This document shows positions 6,553 through 7,091 of a stretch of DNA of 7,091 nt, in pieces. Position numbers and translations under genes: made by a program. Source of the DNA: an uncultured Eubacteriales bacterium (GTDB taxonomy: Bacteria; Bacillota; Clostridia; Peptostreptococcales; Anaerovoracaceae); assembly GCA_902796875.1 (NCBI GenBank), contig CADBQT010000256.1, positions 1-7,091 on the forward strand, in the 5' to 3' direction. The notes beneath the pieces were generated by a model, which was not told the DNA's origin, did no database searches, and saw nothing but the letters and a program-made list of their open reading frames with translations. Position 1 is the first letter of the stretch; every line of letters begins with the position of its first letter.

Positions 6553-6618
6553 AAGCAAGAATATGTGCAGACATTTATTGGAAAAAGCAGTTATTCCAGA
6601 GATTACGAGGAATGGAAG

Positions 6619-7091
6619 ATGCAGTTTAAAAAATCGATCGCACTCATTATTACTGTATGTATGATCGGGACCAGTGCCTTTGTGGGAGGGCCTGTCCTGA
6701 GCGAAAAAGTTCCGGCCGCCCAGAAAGTCGTGGGGGACACGGAGGCATACGCGGCCAGCTATAACCCGCTGAAACCCATCAACTACAAGGCGACGGGAAA
6801 TCAGCGCAAGGATATGGTCGGTTTCGCCAAGACCCAGATCGGCTACACGGAGAGAGGCTCCAACAACACCTACTTCGGCAGCTGGTTCGGTCTGAACCAT
6901 AACCCCTGGTGTGCTATGTTCATCTGCTGGTGTGCATATAAATCCGGTGTTCCTGCATCGGTCGTTCCACGTCTCGCCGCGGCGGACAGAGGATGGGCCA
7001 AGAAGCAGGGCGTCTACCATAAGTCCAAGTACTGGGGCGAAAACTATATCCCCAAGGCGGGAGATCTGATCTATTTCTCCTGGGGCTCCAG
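6619..7091 (+). CDS. Secreted CHAP-domain peptidoglycan amidase/endopeptidase, N-terminal part
   Basis: This frame stays open to the window edge: 157 codons plus two bases, with no stop. The N-terminus (MQFKKSIALIITVCMIGTSA) is a signal peptide with two lysines and a hydrophobic core, followed by a short linker to about residue 60. From about residue 62 it shows the clostridial CHAP pattern: RKDMVGFAKTQIGYTE (63-78), a Tyr-Phe-Gly-Ser-Trp-Phe-Gly stretch (85-91), NPWCAMFICWC (95-105) with C98 as likely nucleophile, and PKAGDLIYFSW (145-155). The catalytic His, which normally follows GDLIYF, lies beyond the window. CHAP enzymes cut peptide or amide bonds in peptidoglycan. ATG 6619 is chosen because GAGGA (6607-6611) sits 7 nt upstream. 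The nearby ATG 6612 opens only a five-codon frame. It has its own promoter and lies next to another secreted envelope protein. Confidence 0.88.
   Translation, partial: MQFKKSIALIITVCMIGTSAFVGGPVLSEKVPAAQKVVGDTEAYAASYNPLKPINYKATGNQRKDMVGFAKTQIGYTERGSNNTYFGSWFGLNHNPWCAMFICWCAYKSGVPASVVPRLAAADRGWAKKQGVYHKSKYWGENYIPKAGDLIYFSWGS

Noticed and set aside
6559..6618. The leader of the CHAP gene, considered as a cyclic-di-nucleotide riboswitch because such switches precede some clostridial cell-wall enzymes.
   Set aside because: It is only about 60 nt long, carries just one 5-bp inverted repeat, and shows no recognisable conserved core.
6612..6629. A five-codon frame (ATG 6612 to TAA) overlapping the CHAP gene start, considered as a regulatory leader peptide.
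   Set aside because: It shares the ribosome-binding site of ATG 6619 with poorer spacing and has no distinctive codons. It is most likely chance.
6520..7020. A 166-codon minus-strand frame over the end of the window.
   Set aside because: It is antisense to the CHAP gene and its promoter. The + strand frame has a signal peptide, CHAP motifs, a ribosome-binding site and a promoter.
1..7091. A search by eye for CRISPR repeats, transposase genes, tRNA genes and phage or toxin-antitoxin genes.
   Set aside because: No spaced repeats, terminal inverted repeats, cloverleaf-like stretch or matching protein was found. Apart from the 20-bp repeat at 6364-6407, the window is ordinary coding sequence.

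Overview
The window looks like chromosomal DNA from a GC-rich anaerobic member of the Bacillota, most likely class Clostridia. Three things point there: the rbgA-rnhB gene pair, a run of tetrahydrofolate one-carbon genes including a stand-alone FchA-type cyclohydrolase, and secreted Gram-positive envelope proteins (a C1-family peptidase with a lectin-like domain, and a CHAP amidase/endopeptidase). Every gene is on the + strand. The genes use mostly G/C-ending codons, while the one long non-coding gap (6382-6618) is clearly AT-rich. I cannot name genus or species from the sequence alone.

Layout. Positions 1-117 hold the last 38 codons of a ribosome-assembly GTPase (rbgA/ylqF). It is followed closely by rnhB (137-853, RNase HII). 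An 86-bp gap carries a strong sigma-A-type promoter (858-887) overlapped by two short perfect dyads. That promoter should drive a tightly packed set of genes: fhs (940-2610, formate-THF ligase), fchA (2622-3266, methenyl-THF cyclohydrolase family), folD (3287-4147, methylene-THF dehydrogenase), and then, with a 1-nt stop/start overlap, a large secreted papain-like protein (4147-6381). A 20-bp direct repeat spans the stop codon of this last gene. An AT-rich gap with a weak hairpin, an imperfect inverted repeat and a near-consensus promoter (6524-6552) follows. The window ends inside a secreted CHAP-domain gene (6619-7091, truncated).

How the genes work together. Fhs activates formate to 10-formyl-THF, FchA interconverts 10-formyl- and methenyl-THF, and FolD interconverts methenyl- and methylene-THF. 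This is the formate-to-methylene-THF part of the methyl branch of the Wood-Ljungdahl pathway, also used by purine and amino-acid fermenters and by the reductive glycine route. The main observation is that this FolD has Ala and Phe where bifunctional enzymes carry the Lys and Gln needed for cyclohydrolase activity, so it is predicted to act only as a dehydrogenase and to depend on its neighbour FchA. The peptidase coupled to this operon is also atypical: it keeps the catalytic Cys and His but has Asp in place of the usual Asn. No CRISPR array, mobile element, tRNA or rRNA was seen.
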